Origin: an uncultured Myxococcales bacterium
Lineage (GTDB): Bacteria > Myxococcota > Myxococcia > Myxococcales > Myxococcaceae
Length of the DNA stretch: 64,000 nucleotides
Direction of reading: 5' to 3'
Assembly: GCA_937980205.1 (NCBI GenBank)
Contig: CALJKW010000049.1
Coordinates: forward strand, 62,001 to 126,000
Below, piece by piece: positions 24,569 to 32,721 of the stretch (within the stretch, counting starts at the first letter, position 1; each line of letters starts with the position of its first letter). The notes beneath the pieces were generated by a model. The model saw only the letters and a program-made list of their open reading frames with translations, had not been told where the DNA came from and did no database searches. Made by a program: the position numbers and the translations under genes.

Positions 24569-26427
24569 GCGCCCCCGCTCTCGGCCCGCACGTACCGCGG
24601 CAGCATGACCTCGAACGTGGCGCCGCGCCCCAGGGCGCTGTCGACGCGGATGGTGCCGCCCATCGCGTCGACCACCTGCTTCGCGATCCACAGCCCCAGG
24701 CCGAAGCCGCCGAAGTGCCGCGACGACACCGCGCGCTCGAAGCGGTGGAAGATGCGCGCGTGCTCCTCGGGCGCGATGCCGATGCCCTCGTCTTTCACCT
24801 GCAACCCCACCTGGTCCTCCGCGGCGCTGAGCGTGATGGAGACCGGCTTTCCCGCGCCGTACTTCAACGCGTTGGTCAGGAGGTTCGTGAGCACCTGGTC
24901 GACCCGGCTGCGATCCCACCGGCCGACCACGCGGTCGGGCACCGCCAGCTCGAGCTCGCAGCCGGCGCGGTTCGCCTCCGGCTGCAGGCGCTCGGCGACC
25001 TCGCGCACCAGCTCGGTGAGGTCGAGCTCGTCGAGCTGCAGCCTCAGCCGATCCGCGCGCAGGCGCGACACGTCGAGCAGGTCGTTCACCAGCCGCGTCA
25101 TGCGGTCGACGCTGCGCTCCGCCGCGAGCAGCCGGGGCAAGAGCTCCGCGTCCATCGCCGCGCCGTGCGGGCCGCGCGTGAGGCTCTGAATCTGCAGCAG
25201 CAGGGCCGTCAGCGGCGTGCGCAGCTCGTGCGAGGCGATCGACAGGAACTCGTCGCGCGTCTGGATCGCGCGGCGCAGCCGCTCTTCGGCGCGCTTGACC
25301 TCGGTGACGTCGCGGAGCTCGAGCACCGCGCCACCTCCGGCGGCCCGGGAGAGCGGCATCACCGAGCACGACGCGAGGAAGACGGTGCCGTCCCGGCGCA
25401 TGAACGTGCACTCGTAGTCGCGCAGCGCGGCCCCCTCGCAGTGAATGGGGCACTCCTCGATGGGAAAGGGACGCCCGTCGTCGTAGTGCGGGTGCAGCAC
25501 CTCGTGCAGCGACTGGTCGCGCAGCTCGGCGAGCGCGTAGCCCGTCACGCTCTGGGCCGCGGGGTTGAGGTAGGTGGTGCGGCCGCGCGGGTCGAGCACG
25601 AACAGGCACGACGCGGCGTTCTCGGCGACGGTGCGCGTCAGCGCTTCCTGCTCGGTGAGTCTGCGCGCCAGCTCCTGCTGCTCGCTGACGTCGACCAGGC
25701 CCCCGACGAGCCGCCGCGCCTCGCCCGCCTCGTCGCGCAGCACCCAGCCGCGTCCCAGCACCCCGACGTACACCCCATCGCGGCGGAGGAAGCGAAAGGT
25801 GTCCGACCAGCCGCGTCGCCCCTGCTGCACCGTCTCCTCGAGCCCCGAGGCCACCCGCTGGCGGTCGCCGGGGTGCACGTGCTCGAGCCACGCGGCGAGC
25901 TGGCTCAGCGACTCGAGCGGCTGCCCCAGCAGCGCCTCGACGTTGTTGCTCCAGTGAATGGTCTCGGCGCGCAGGTCCCAGTCCCAGATGGCGAAGCCCG
26001 CCGCGCGCACCGCGGCGAGGTAACGCTCCTCGCTGCGCTGCACCGTCAGCAGGTGTTGCTCGCGGTCGTTCAGCTCCTGGGTCACCGCGACGCGGAAGAC
26101 GTGGAACGCGTCGAGCAGCTTCACCCGCTCGTCGGCGGTCAGCGGGCCGGCTGCTTCGAGCTCCTGCAGGACGACGCGCTCGAGCAGGCCGAGGTTCTGC
26201 AGCGCGTCGAGCGCGGTGCTGCCGCACCCGCGGCGGCGGCACGCCTCGGGCAGGTGCGCGTCAGCCCCCTCGAGCACCCGCGCGAGCTCGTCGAGCAGCG
26301 CGGCCATCGCGCCCGCGTCGGCGAGCCGCGGCTGCGCGCGCTCCTGAAAGGCCTGAAGCACCCGCTGCCGGCGCTCCGCGACCCGCCGCGCCGCCGGCGT
26401 ATGGACGAGCGGCTGCACGTGGCTCAC
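24565..26427 (-). CDS. PAS-containing histidine kinase of the kai operon
   Basis: A 620-residue cytoplasmic sensor kinase. The GTG at 26427 overlaps the stop of kaiC (GTGA). Residues 20-125 are helical (LLDELARVLE, LLDAFHVFRVAVTQEL), resembling the RsbRD-like N-terminal domains of other kinases. Two PAS domains follow (about 135-255, with AIWDWDL, and 265-380, with CLFVLDPRGRTTYLNPAA). HisKA has ASHELRTPLTA with His400, and the ATPase domain has NLLTNALKYG, DEGIGIAP and GLGLWIAKQ. It is coupled to KaiC upstream and a receiver protein downstream, so it is probably the output kinase for the Kai module. It is unlike SasA, having no KaiB-like domain. Confidence 0.94.
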   Translation of the reverse strand: MSHVQPLVHTPAARRVAERRQRVLQAFQERAQPRLADAGAMAALLDELARVLEGADAHLPEACRRRGCGSTALDALQNLGLLERVVLQELEAAGPLTADERVKLLDAFHVFRVAVTQELNDREQHLLTVQRSEERYLAAVRAAGFAIWDWDLRAETIHWSNNVEALLGQPLESLSQLAAWLEHVHPGDRQRVASGLEETVQQGRRGWSDTFRFLRRDGVYVGVLGRGWVLRDEAGEARRLVGGLVDVSEQQELARRLTEQEALTRTVAENAASCLFVLDPRGRTTYLNPAAQSVTGYALAELRDQSLHEVLHPHYDDGRPFPIEECPIHCEGAALRDYECTFMRRDGTVFLASCSVMPLSRAAGGGAVLELRDVTEVKRAEERLRRAIQTRDEFLSIASHELRTPLTALLLQIQSLTRGPHGAAMDAELLPRLLAAERSVDRMTRLVNDLLDVSRLRADRLRLQLDELDLTELVREVAERLQPEANRAGCELELAVPDRVVGRWDRSRVDQVLTNLLTNALKYGAGKPVSITLSAAEDQVGLQVKDEGIGIAPEEHARIFHRFERAVSSRHFGGFGLGLWIAKQVVDAMGGTIRVDSALGRGATFEVMLPRYVRAESGGA

Positions 26428-27947
26428 CCCTTGGGCTCGCCCGGAGCCTCGAACAGCCGCCCGATGCGCTCGGCCTCGTTCTGCGACAGCTGGGTGGTGA
26501 GGCCGCCGAGAATGCCGGTGACGTTGCGGAAGGCCTTGCCGATGTGCATGCCCCGCTCGTCGATCATGAACTCGCGGATCTCCTTCACGTGCTTCGAGCC
26601 GCGCATCTTCAGCACCGTGAGCCCGCGCCGCATCTCGCCGTAAATCTCGACGTACCGGAGCAGGATGATGGAGTCGGTGATGGTCGAGATGTGCGCTTCG
26701 GTGATCGAAGTGCCCCCCATCAGCGTCGGCGTCGTCGAGGTGAACAGGCCCGTCAGCTCCTGGTGCTTGATGAACGACGTGAGGCCGATGACGAACTCGC
26801 GGAAGCTCTTCAGCGACGACACGCGCTCGAGCGCCGACATGCTGTCGACCGCGATGCGGTTCGGCTTGAACTCGGTGATGGCCTGCTTGATGGAGAGCAG
26901 GTGGTCCTCGAGGCTCTTCACCTCGGGGTAGTCGCAGACCACCTTCAAGAGGCCGGCCTTCTCCATCGACTCGAAGTCGAGGCCCCAGCCCGTCGCGTTG
27001 CGAATGAGCTGCTCGCGGCTCTCTTCGAACGCGAACAAGAGGCACTTCTCCCGCGCCGCCGCGGCGCCCTTGATGAAGTGCGCCACGGACAGCGTCTTGC
27101 CGGTGCCCGTCGCGCCGGAGATGAGGATGATGGAGTCGCGGAAGAAGCCGCCGCCGCACATGTCGTCGAGCTGCGGGATGCCCGACGAGACGCGCAGGGC
27201 CGACGAGCGCTGCTTGAGCTCGATGGCCGAGATGGGGATGACGACGATGCCGCCGTCCGTGACGGTGAACGGGTACTCGCCCTTGCTGTGCTCGGTGCCG
27301 CGGAACTTGAGGATCTCGACGGTGCGGCGGCGCTTCTCGTCCTCGAGAATGTTGCGGAGGATGATGACGTTGTCGGCGACGAACTCTTCGATGCCGTAGC
27401 GCGCGATCGGCCCGTAGTCTTCGAGGCGCTCGGCGGTGATGACCGAGGTGACGCCCATCTTGCGCAGGGCCGCGGCGGTGCGGAACAGCTCGTGGCGGAT
27501 CTGCGGCGTCTCGCCCAGCTGGCTGAACACCGCGCCCAGCGAGTCCATCACCACGCGCTTCGCGCCCGTCTTGCGCACCGCGTTCTCGATGCGGGCGATG
27601 AGCGCGCCCAGGTCGTACTGGCCCGTGGTGAGCGGGCTCTGCGCGGGGTCGGGTGACGCGTCCACGAAGGTCCACTTCGACTGCGCCTCCCAGCCGGCGA
27701 TGTCCCAGCCGAAGCTCTGCACGTTGCGGCGGATGTCCTGGGGCGACTCCTCGAACGTGACGAAGACGCCGGGCTCGTCGAAGCGGGTGATGCCGGCGGT
27801 GAGGAACTGCGCGCCGAAGATGGTCTTCGCGCTGCCCGCGGTTCCGGCGACCAGCGTCGTGCGCCCGAGCGGAATGCCGCCGCGCGTGACGTGGTCCAGG
27901 CCTTCCATGCCGCTGGGGAGCTTCTTGACCGGGTCGGGAGCGTTCAC
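26424..27947 (-). CDS. kaiC: KaiC-like ATPase/autokinase
   Basis: A 507-residue double-RecA protein, near the length of cyanobacterial KaiC. CI has Walker A GTAGSAKT (35-42) and the catalytic Glu pair Glu66-Glu67 (FEES). CII has Walker A GATGTGKT (278-285) and Glu308-Glu309 (FEES). The phosphosite motif AHISTITDS aligns with cyanobacterial KaiC, with Ser421-Thr422 as autophosphorylation sites, and the surrounding ILLRYVEIYGEMRR and KMRGSKH stretches are very close to KaiC. A functional double ATPase/autokinase is therefore likely. The GTG start 27947 overlaps the end of kaiB (GTGA), and its stop overlaps the kinase. Confidence 0.97.
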   Translation of the reverse strand: MNAPDPVKKLPSGMEGLDHVTRGGIPLGRTTLVAGTAGSAKTIFGAQFLTAGITRFDEPGVFVTFEESPQDIRRNVQSFGWDIAGWEAQSKWTFVDASPDPAQSPLTTGQYDLGALIARIENAVRKTGAKRVVMDSLGAVFSQLGETPQIRHELFRTAAALRKMGVTSVITAERLEDYGPIARYGIEEFVADNVIILRNILEDEKRRRTVEILKFRGTEHSKGEYPFTVTDGGIVVIPISAIELKQRSSALRVSSGIPQLDDMCGGGFFRDSIILISGATGTGKTLSVAHFIKGAAAAREKCLLFAFEESREQLIRNATGWGLDFESMEKAGLLKVVCDYPEVKSLEDHLLSIKQAITEFKPNRIAVDSMSALERVSSLKSFREFVIGLTSFIKHQELTGLFTSTTPTLMGGTSITEAHISTITDSIILLRYVEIYGEMRRGLTVLKMRGSKHVKEIREFMIDERGMHIGKAFRNVTGILGGLTTQLSQNEAERIGRLFEAPGEPKG

Positions 27948-28252
27948 GGGTTCTTTCCTGGAGAGGGGAGGCGGTCGTCGAGCTGGGTGAGCCCGAGCCC
28001 CGCGAGCACGCGCGGGGTGTGAGAGAGGTCGCCGATGAGCCGGCGGGCCGGCAGCGGAGCGTCTTTGATCAGCGTCGGCGTGACGGTGATCTTCTCGCGC
28101 TCGGCGAGCTCGGGCTCTTCCAGCACGTCGATGATCTGCAGCTCGTAGTCTCCGCCGAGCAGCTGTGCGCAGAGCGCCCGGAGGTTGGCGATCGCCGACA
28201 GCGAGTTGCCCGCCTGACCGGAGATGAAGAGTCGGAATTGGTGTCGTGCCAT
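27944..28252 (-). CDS. kaiB: KaiB-like protein
   Basis: A 102-residue thioredoxin-like protein with KaiB hallmarks: RLFISGQAGNSLSAIANLRALC, YELQIIDVLEEPELAE, and KITVTPTLIKDAPLPARRLIGDL, which includes the conserved TPTL-x-K and P-x-R-R-x-x-G-D-L motifs. The ATG at 28252 has AGGAAC just upstream; a GTG at 28264 would overlap the upstream gene as GTGA. Its stop overlaps the kaiC start. It binds KaiC in known systems and could do so here. Confidence 0.96.
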   Translation of the reverse strand: MARHQFRLFISGQAGNSLSAIANLRALCAQLLGGDYELQIIDVLEEPELAEREKITVTPTLIKDAPLPARRLIGDLSHTPRVLAGLGLTQLDDRLPSPGKNP

Positions 28253-28260
28253 GTCGTTCC

Positions 28261-29544
28261 TCACGCGACGGAGTCCGGCGGGGGCTGCGGGTTGACGTAG
28301 AGGCGGTACGAAGCGAGGACGTAGCCGAGGATGCCGATGAGCATGAGCCGCGCCTCTTCGCGCTTCGCGGCGCCGAGCTCGGAGCCTTCGGTGCTCCAGC
28401 CCGACTGCAGGGCCTCCTGGTAGACGTCGACGATGTCGCCGGGCCCGACGCGCAGCGTCGCCAGCGCCTCGGAGAAGCGGTGCAGCTCGCGGCGCTGGTC
28501 GGTCGCCTCGAGCTCGTGCTCGCGCTCGGCGATCGACCTCTCGCAGATGACGACGAACTCCTTCACGAACCGCTCGAACGCGGCAGGAGCCGCCTGGCGC
28601 AGCGCGACCTGGCCGAGGAGCTCCGCGGCGACGGTGGAGCGCGACCGCGAGAGGCGCTCGAGGCTGCGCCGCTCGCGCTCGTGCGCCGCGAGCTCTCGGG
28701 CTTGCTCGAGCTCGGCGCGCAGGTGGTGACGCTCCATCGCGTGGTGGAGCGCGCGGCCGAGCAGCTCGGGCGTCTGGGCGGTCTTGATCAGCGCCTCTTC
28801 GGCGCCGCGGCGCAGCGCTTCGGTGCGCAGCTCGGCAGCCGGGAGCAGCGCGACGATCGGCAGGCCCGGCGCGCGGCGCGCCGTCTTCTGCAGGATCGTG
28901 AGCGGCGCCTCACCCGTCGCCGTCGCGTCGAGGAGCACGACGTCGACGCTCGCGAACGCGTCTCTCGTGGCCAGCTCGTCGAGCGTCTTCGCCCGCTGCA
29001 CCTCGAACTCGACCTCGGCTCCGGTGGTCAGGTGCGCCGTGGTCGCCGCGGCATCGGTGTCGCTCTCCTGCACCAGCAGCACGCGCGGGCGCTCGGGGTG
29101 CGCGCGGGCGCACGTGGGCGCCTCGGGGGTCGCCGCGACGGGCGCCCCCGCGCGAATGCGCTCGAGCTGGCTGATGACCTGCTCCGAGGCCACCGGCTTG
29201 CGCAGGTAGCCGGTGACGCCCGGCAGCGCCGCCGAGGCGTCGAGCGCGGCGGAGATGACCAGCACCGGCACGCGGGACAGCTCCGCGTCCTGGTGCCGCG
29301 CCTCGAGGAACTGCCAGCCGTTCATCACCGGCATCATCAGGTCGAGCAGGATGACCGTGGGCGGTGCGCTCTCCCGCCGCAGCAGGTCCAGCGCGCGCTT
29401 GCCGTTCTCCGCGTACAACACGCGGTGGCCGAGGTTCTGGAGCAGCTCGCCCAGCGACTCGCGGCTGCTCGAGTCGTCGTCTACGACGAGAACGGTCGAG
29501 GGCCGCGGCTCATGGAGCTTGAAGGAGGAAGACGTCGGGTCCAT
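28261..29544 (-). CDS. Two-receiver regulator with C-terminal KaiA/RsbU-N-like helical domain
   Basis: A 427-residue protein, first gene of the kai operon. REC1 (about 17-135) has an intact acidic pocket (Asp22-24), acceptor Asp68 in LLDLMMP and Lys116. REC2 (about 153-270) is degenerate: the pocket reads VQESDTD but Asp206 (VVLLDAT) is kept. A coiled coil (about 270-305) leads to a helical domain (318-416) with the pattern FSEALATLRVGPGDIVDVYQ followed by ARLMLIGILGYVLASYR. This matches the layout of the KaiA C-terminal and RsbU N-terminal domain, a shared fold. KaiA activates KaiC autokinase; KaiA itself has a pseudo-receiver at its N-terminus. The fold match is by eye. The ATG at 29544 is preferred because an upstream TTG overlaps the promoter. 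Confidence 0.88.
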   Translation of the reverse strand: MDPTSSSFKLHEPRPSTVLVVDDDSSSRESLGELLQNLGHRVLYAENGKRALDLLRRESAPPTVILLDLMMPVMNGWQFLEARHQDAELSRVPVLVISAALDASAALPGVTGYLRKPVASEQVISQLERIRAGAPVAATPEAPTCARAHPERPRVLLVQESDTDAAATTAHLTTGAEVEFEVQRAKTLDELATRDAFASVDVVLLDATATGEAPLTILQKTARRAPGLPIVALLPAAELRTEALRRGAEEALIKTAQTPELLGRALHHAMERHHLRAELEQARELAAHERERRSLERLSRSRSTVAAELLGQVALRQAAPAAFERFVKEFVVICERSIAEREHELEATDQRRELHRFSEALATLRVGPGDIVDVYQEALQSGWSTEGSELGAAKREEARLMLIGILGYVLASYRLYVNPQPPPDSVA

Positions 29545-29601
29545 GAGGTGCGCAAGTGCCGGCAGCAAGAGCGAGCACCCTGCAGTCGAAGAAGAGCCAA
29601 A

Positions 29602-29630
29602 CAAGTATGCGGCGCACGCGGGCCGTTCAA
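29602..29630 (-). promoter_or_regulatory. Candidate promoter of the kai operon
   Basis: On the minus strand, TTGAAC (29630-29625) and TACTTG (29607-29602) are separated by 17 bp, about 60 bp upstream of the first ATG of the operon. The match to the sigma-70 consensus is moderate. Confidence 0.35.
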
Positions 29631-29708
29631 GGCCGTCTCGGCGCCGTCACCAGCCGGTTCGCTCGGGGCCGTGCCCGAGCGTTACCTTTCGGTGACGGGC
29701 GGTGCACC

Positions 29709-29727
29709 GCGGAGAAATTTTCTCCGC
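29709..29727. promoter_or_regulatory. Palindrome GCGGAGAAA-T-TTTCTCCGC
   Basis: A perfect 9-1-9 inverted repeat in the divergent region between the kai operon and the methyltransferase-like gene. Its length and position suit a repressor or activator site controlling one or both. It is unlike the other dyads in this window. Confidence 0.45.
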
Positions 29728-29857
29728 CGAGGGCGTCAGCGCCGGGCACAGTCTCGATGATTCGAGGAGAACCGGTGGATCACCGGCCAGCGCATCGAGG
29801 CCTCGGGCGGCATGGTGCTGTAGCGCGCGCGGCGCAAAAGCCGGTACGGTGGCGCCG

Positions 29858-30499
29858 ATGGCCGTGAAGCTCGACACGAAGACGCCCGCGACGCGCTCCG
29901 TGCCCAAGGAGCGCGTCGAGGTGCAGCCGACCGTCGACGTCCCTGCGGTGGTGCCCGTCGTCCGGCCCGACGCGCAGCAGTTCGGCGAGACGGTGAGCGC
30001 GCCGGTGCAGCTCGACCCGAAGAGCGCGCAGCACGTGCCCGCGCCGGTCGCGGGAGACGGCCTGTTCATGACCAGCCTCCCCGAGCCGACGCACGCCGGC
30101 GCGCAGTGGGTGCCGCAGAAGCTCGGCGAGGTGCGGCTCAACCTCGGCGGCGAGGGCGAGGTCGCCGGGTTCGTCAACGTGAACCCGATGATGGGCAACC
30201 AGCAGAGCCTCGAGGCGATTCTGAAGCGCGACCCGACGGGCGCGGTGCTGGACGCCGGCGCCGAGGCGCTGCCGTACCCCGACCGCAGCGTGAAGGAGAT
30301 TCGCGGCAACGCGCTGCCCAGCCCGGTGCTCGGCAGGTTCGGCAAGCAGATCGCCAAAGAGATCATGCGGGTGCTCGTGCCCGGCGGCACCGCGCAGTTC
30401 AGCTCGCGCACCCCGTTCGCGAAAGACCTCGTCGACCACCTCGTGTCGCTGGGCTTCAAGATGGTCGGCGAGAACATGGCGCGCTTCACGCAGCCTTGA
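29858..30499 (+). CDS. Truncated class I methyltransferase-like protein
   Basis: A 213-residue protein. The ATG at 29858 was chosen because upstream sequence is low complexity. The first ~80 residues are polar and Pro-rich. The second half resembles the later motifs of class I SAM-dependent methyltransferases (ALPYPDRSVKEIRGNALP, IAKEIMRVLVPGGTAQF, SLGFKMVGENMARF), but the glycine-rich SAM-binding motif I (DxGxGxG) is not visible: GAVLDAGAEALPYPD has only a weak trace. It may be a catalytically dead or very divergent member. Its stop overlaps a lipoprotein gene. Confidence 0.72.
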   Translation: MAVKLDTKTPATRSVPKERVEVQPTVDVPAVVPVVRPDAQQFGETVSAPVQLDPKSAQHVPAPVAGDGLFMTSLPEPTHAGAQWVPQKLGEVRLNLGGEGEVAGFVNVNPMMGNQQSLEAILKRDPTGAVLDAGAEALPYPDRSVKEIRGNALPSPVLGRFGKQIAKEIMRVLVPGGTAQFSSRTPFAKDLVDHLVSLGFKMVGENMARFTQP

Positions 30500-31152
30500 G
30501 CAAGGTCCTGGCGGTGATGCTCGTCGTCGTCGCGGCCGCGTGTCGGAAGCAGCAGCAGCCGCCGCCGGCGCCACCCGTCACCGCCGCGATGCAGGAGCTG
30601 CGCGCCTCGAGTGACGCCGCCGAGCGACAGTGGCTCGTCGAGGGGGCGTGCCGCGGCAACCTCGCCGGCACGTGGGAAGCGGGCACGTGGGTGCAGACCC
30701 GGCGCAGCGACGTGTGCACCCGCGTGCGCGTGTTCGCCGCGAACGGCGAGCTGCACGCGGACGTCGCGTGCTGTGAAGGCGTCTGCCGCCCCGACCTGCC
30801 GCAGCTCGGGCCTGCGACGAGCGACCTCTGCCGGCAGGCGCAGGCCGAGCTCCAGCGCGGCCCGCTCTGGCTCAGCACGCACGACGACGCGACGGTGACG
30901 CGCACGAGCGGCGAGGTCGTGCCGCCCGCCGGTCAACGACGTTGGGGCGTCGCCGCAGGCAGCTACCGCGTGACGACGCGGCGACACACGGTCGAGCTCG
31001 AGGTGTCTGCCGACGGGCGCAGCGTGGCGGCGGTCGGTCAGGTGCGGCTCGGCAACGAAGGCCGCGGGCTGTGCACGCTGGGCACCGCGTCCGAGCCCGA
31101 CGTGGTCATGCTCTACCCGTGTGCGGCGCCGCCCGACGGCGGCGTGCGCTGA
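30496..31152 (+). CDS. Putative lipoprotein of unknown function
   Basis: A 218-residue predicted lipoprotein: MLVVVAAAC gives a lipobox (VAAAC). Starts are possible at TTG 30496 (overlapping the upstream stop, TTGA) or ATG 30517. The mature region has Trp/Arg-rich beta-strand sequence, six Cys and a Val/Gly pattern typical of an immunoglobulin-like or lipocalin-like fold, but no family is identified. It is coupled to the methyltransferase-like gene. It ends 9 bp from a convergent gene. Confidence 0.72.
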   Translation: MSKVLAVMLVVVAAACRKQQQPPPAPPVTAAMQELRASSDAAERQWLVEGACRGNLAGTWEAGTWVQTRRSDVCTRVRVFAANGELHADVACCEGVCRPDLPQLGPATSDLCRQAQAELQRGPLWLSTHDDATVTRTSGEVVPPAGQRRWGVAAGSYRVTTRRHTVELEVSADGRSVAAVGQVRLGNEGRGLCTLGTASEPDVVMLYPCAAPPDGGVR

Positions 31153-31161
31153 GCAGCCGCG

Positions 31162-31845
31162 TCAGTCGGCGCGGACCGCGGCGCGCGCTTCGTCGACCCA
31201 CAGGCCTTCGGGGAAGTCCTTCAGGTACGTCTGGTACTCGGCCTTCGCCTGCAGCGCCTTCGACCGCTGCGCGAAGCAGCGCGCGCGCAGGATGCGGCCG
31301 CGCGCCTTGATGCCGGCGCTCTCGGTGCGCTCGAGCAGCTCGGCGAGCCGGGGCAGCTCGCTCTCGCAGCTGCCGCTGAGCAGCGCGTCGCTCGCGCGCA
31401 GCAGCGTCTCGCGCTCGAGGTCGGGCGTCACGGCCGAGGCCACCGCCGCGGTCGCTGCGGGCGACGGCGGGCGGGCCGCGACGGCCTGGTGCGTCTGCGC
31501 CGGCGCGGGCTGCTGCACCGGCGGCGGCGCCGAAGGCGTCACCGGCGACGCCGGAGGCGCGGCCCACTCGGCCGGGTCAGAGACCGCTCCCACCGGCGCG
31601 GGCCCCGCGGCGGGCGCGGCCACCTGCGGAGCCGGCTGCGGCCGCGGAGCGACCTCCGGCTCGGGCAGCCGGTACTTCCCGGCGCCCGGAACGTGTGAGG
31701 GGAAGTGGTCTCCGACGCCGACGTCGTCGACGACGATGATCTCTCTGGGCGGCGGCTCGCCGACGGCGTTCTTGGGCGCGCCTTCGCCCGCGAACGAGGT
31801 GAACGACAAGAGGGTCACTGCCAGCAGCGTCAGTCTCACTTCCAT
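31162..31845 (-). CDS. Secreted Pro-rich protein with TPR-like C-terminus
   Basis: A 227-residue protein. The ATG at 31845 gives a signal peptide (LTLLAVTLLSFTSFAG). The middle is Ala/Pro-rich. Residues about 150-227 form three helix pairs (LLRASDALLSGS, RILRARCFAQRS, ALQAKAEYQTYLKDFPEGLWVDEARAAV) like the tetratricopeptide or YbgF-type repeats found downstream of FecR and sigma-type proteins in myxobacteria. Periplasmic scaffold role inferred. Divergent from a receiver gene 135 bp away. Confidence 0.78.
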   Translation of the reverse strand: MEVRLTLLAVTLLSFTSFAGEGAPKNAVGEPPPREIIVVDDVGVGDHFPSHVPGAGKYRLPEPEVAPRPQPAPQVAAPAAGPAPVGAVSDPAEWAAPPASPVTPSAPPPVQQPAPAQTHQAVAARPPSPAATAAVASAVTPDLERETLLRASDALLSGSCESELPRLAELLERTESAGIKARGRILRARCFAQRSKALQAKAEYQTYLKDFPEGLWVDEARAAVRAD

Positions 31846-31979
31846 GACGAATGGGTTGCCCCATCGGCGCGAAACGATCACTTTCGTGCCAGCGTCAAGC
31901 GTCTCGTTGCTCGGATTCCGCTCGCTGCCGTCGACCCTCTTCACGCCTGTGGCGTTCACGGTACGCTGACGCGCACATC

Positions 31980-32354
31980 ATGGAGCCGCGCCGAGTTCTC
32001 ATCGTCGATGACCACCCCCAGTTCGCGGACACCCTCGGCCAGGTCCTCACCGACCACGGCGCACAGGTCAAGCGCGCCAACGGCTACGACAGCGCCATCG
32101 CCCTGCTGCAGGCCGAGACGTTCGACGCGCTCATCACGGACTTCAAGATGGGTGACCACGACGGCGTCGAGCTCGTCCGCGCCGCGCGGCAGCTCGTCCC
32201 CAATCTCCCCGCGGTCGTCATCACCGGCGACGCGCGCGGCGCCGAGATCGCCATCAACTGCGAGCTGGGCCTGCTCGCGGTGCTGCCGAAGCCCGTTCCG
32301 TTTCGGCGGCTGCTCGCCGTGCTCGAGACGACCGTCCCCGCTCAGAGCCGGTAG
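31980..32354 (+). CDS. Single-domain response regulator
   Basis: A 124-residue receiver: VLIVDDHPQF, acceptor Asp in LITDFKMGDHDGVELV, Thr in VVITGD, Lys in LPKPV. No output domain, so it would work by interaction or in a phosphorelay. The ATG at 31980 is divergent from the TPR-like gene. It overlaps the end of a convergent gene by 13 bp. Confidence 0.92.
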   Translation: MEPRRVLIVDDHPQFADTLGQVLTDHGAQVKRANGYDSAIALLQAETFDALITDFKMGDHDGVELVRAARQLVPNLPAVVITGDARGAEIAINCELGLLAVLPKPVPFRRLLAVLETTVPAQSR

Positions 32355-32638
32355 ACCGCGACGAGCCGGCGCGTCCGCCGCGACGTCGCCGCCATCACGC
32401 TGCTGAGCACGCTCTCGACGTCGAGCTCGATGAAGCTCACCTCCGCGCGCAGGTGCTTCTCGAGCGCGTCGCGCACCAGGCCCACCGCGGAGAAGTACCC
32501 GCGCGTGCCCTTGCCGCCCTGCGCCTTCAGCAGCTCCGCCGACGGGATGCCGTGGAGAATCTGCTCCGCGCTGAGCGGACTCCCCGTTCGCTGGAGCACT
32601 GCGCGTACTTCGCCGGCGATGTCTTTGGCCGAGAGCAA
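32342..32638 (-). CDS. Small protein of unknown function (98 residues)
   Basis: A TTG start at 32638 is supported by the strong site AAAGGGGA just upstream. The protein is 98 residues, helical with two strands, and begins IAGEVRAVLQRTGSPLSAEQILHGI, resembling a small winged-helix or ASX-homology (HARE-HTH-like) domain; this is a weak match. A C-terminal basic tail (SRRTRRL) fits DNA binding. It overlaps the convergent receiver gene by 13 bp. Its function is unknown. Confidence 0.65.
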   Translation of the reverse strand: MLSAKDIAGEVRAVLQRTGSPLSAEQILHGIPSAELLKAQGGKGTRGYFSAVGLVRDALEKHLRAEVSFIELDVESVLSSVMAATSRRTRRLVAVYRL

Positions 32639-32721
32639 GGTCCCCTTTCCTCTCGCGCTCGGGAATTTCGCCCGCAGATCTTTCGGCAGCGTTACGCCCC
32701 GGTAACCGTCACCACTTCGGC

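Larger units (their letters stand above)
29545..29857. other. Intergenic region between kai operon and methyltransferase-like gene
   Basis: This 313-bp divergent region contains the candidate kai promoter and a perfect palindrome at 29709-29727. I see no supported gene in it; open frames are short and lack ribosome binding sites. Confidence 0.5.
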
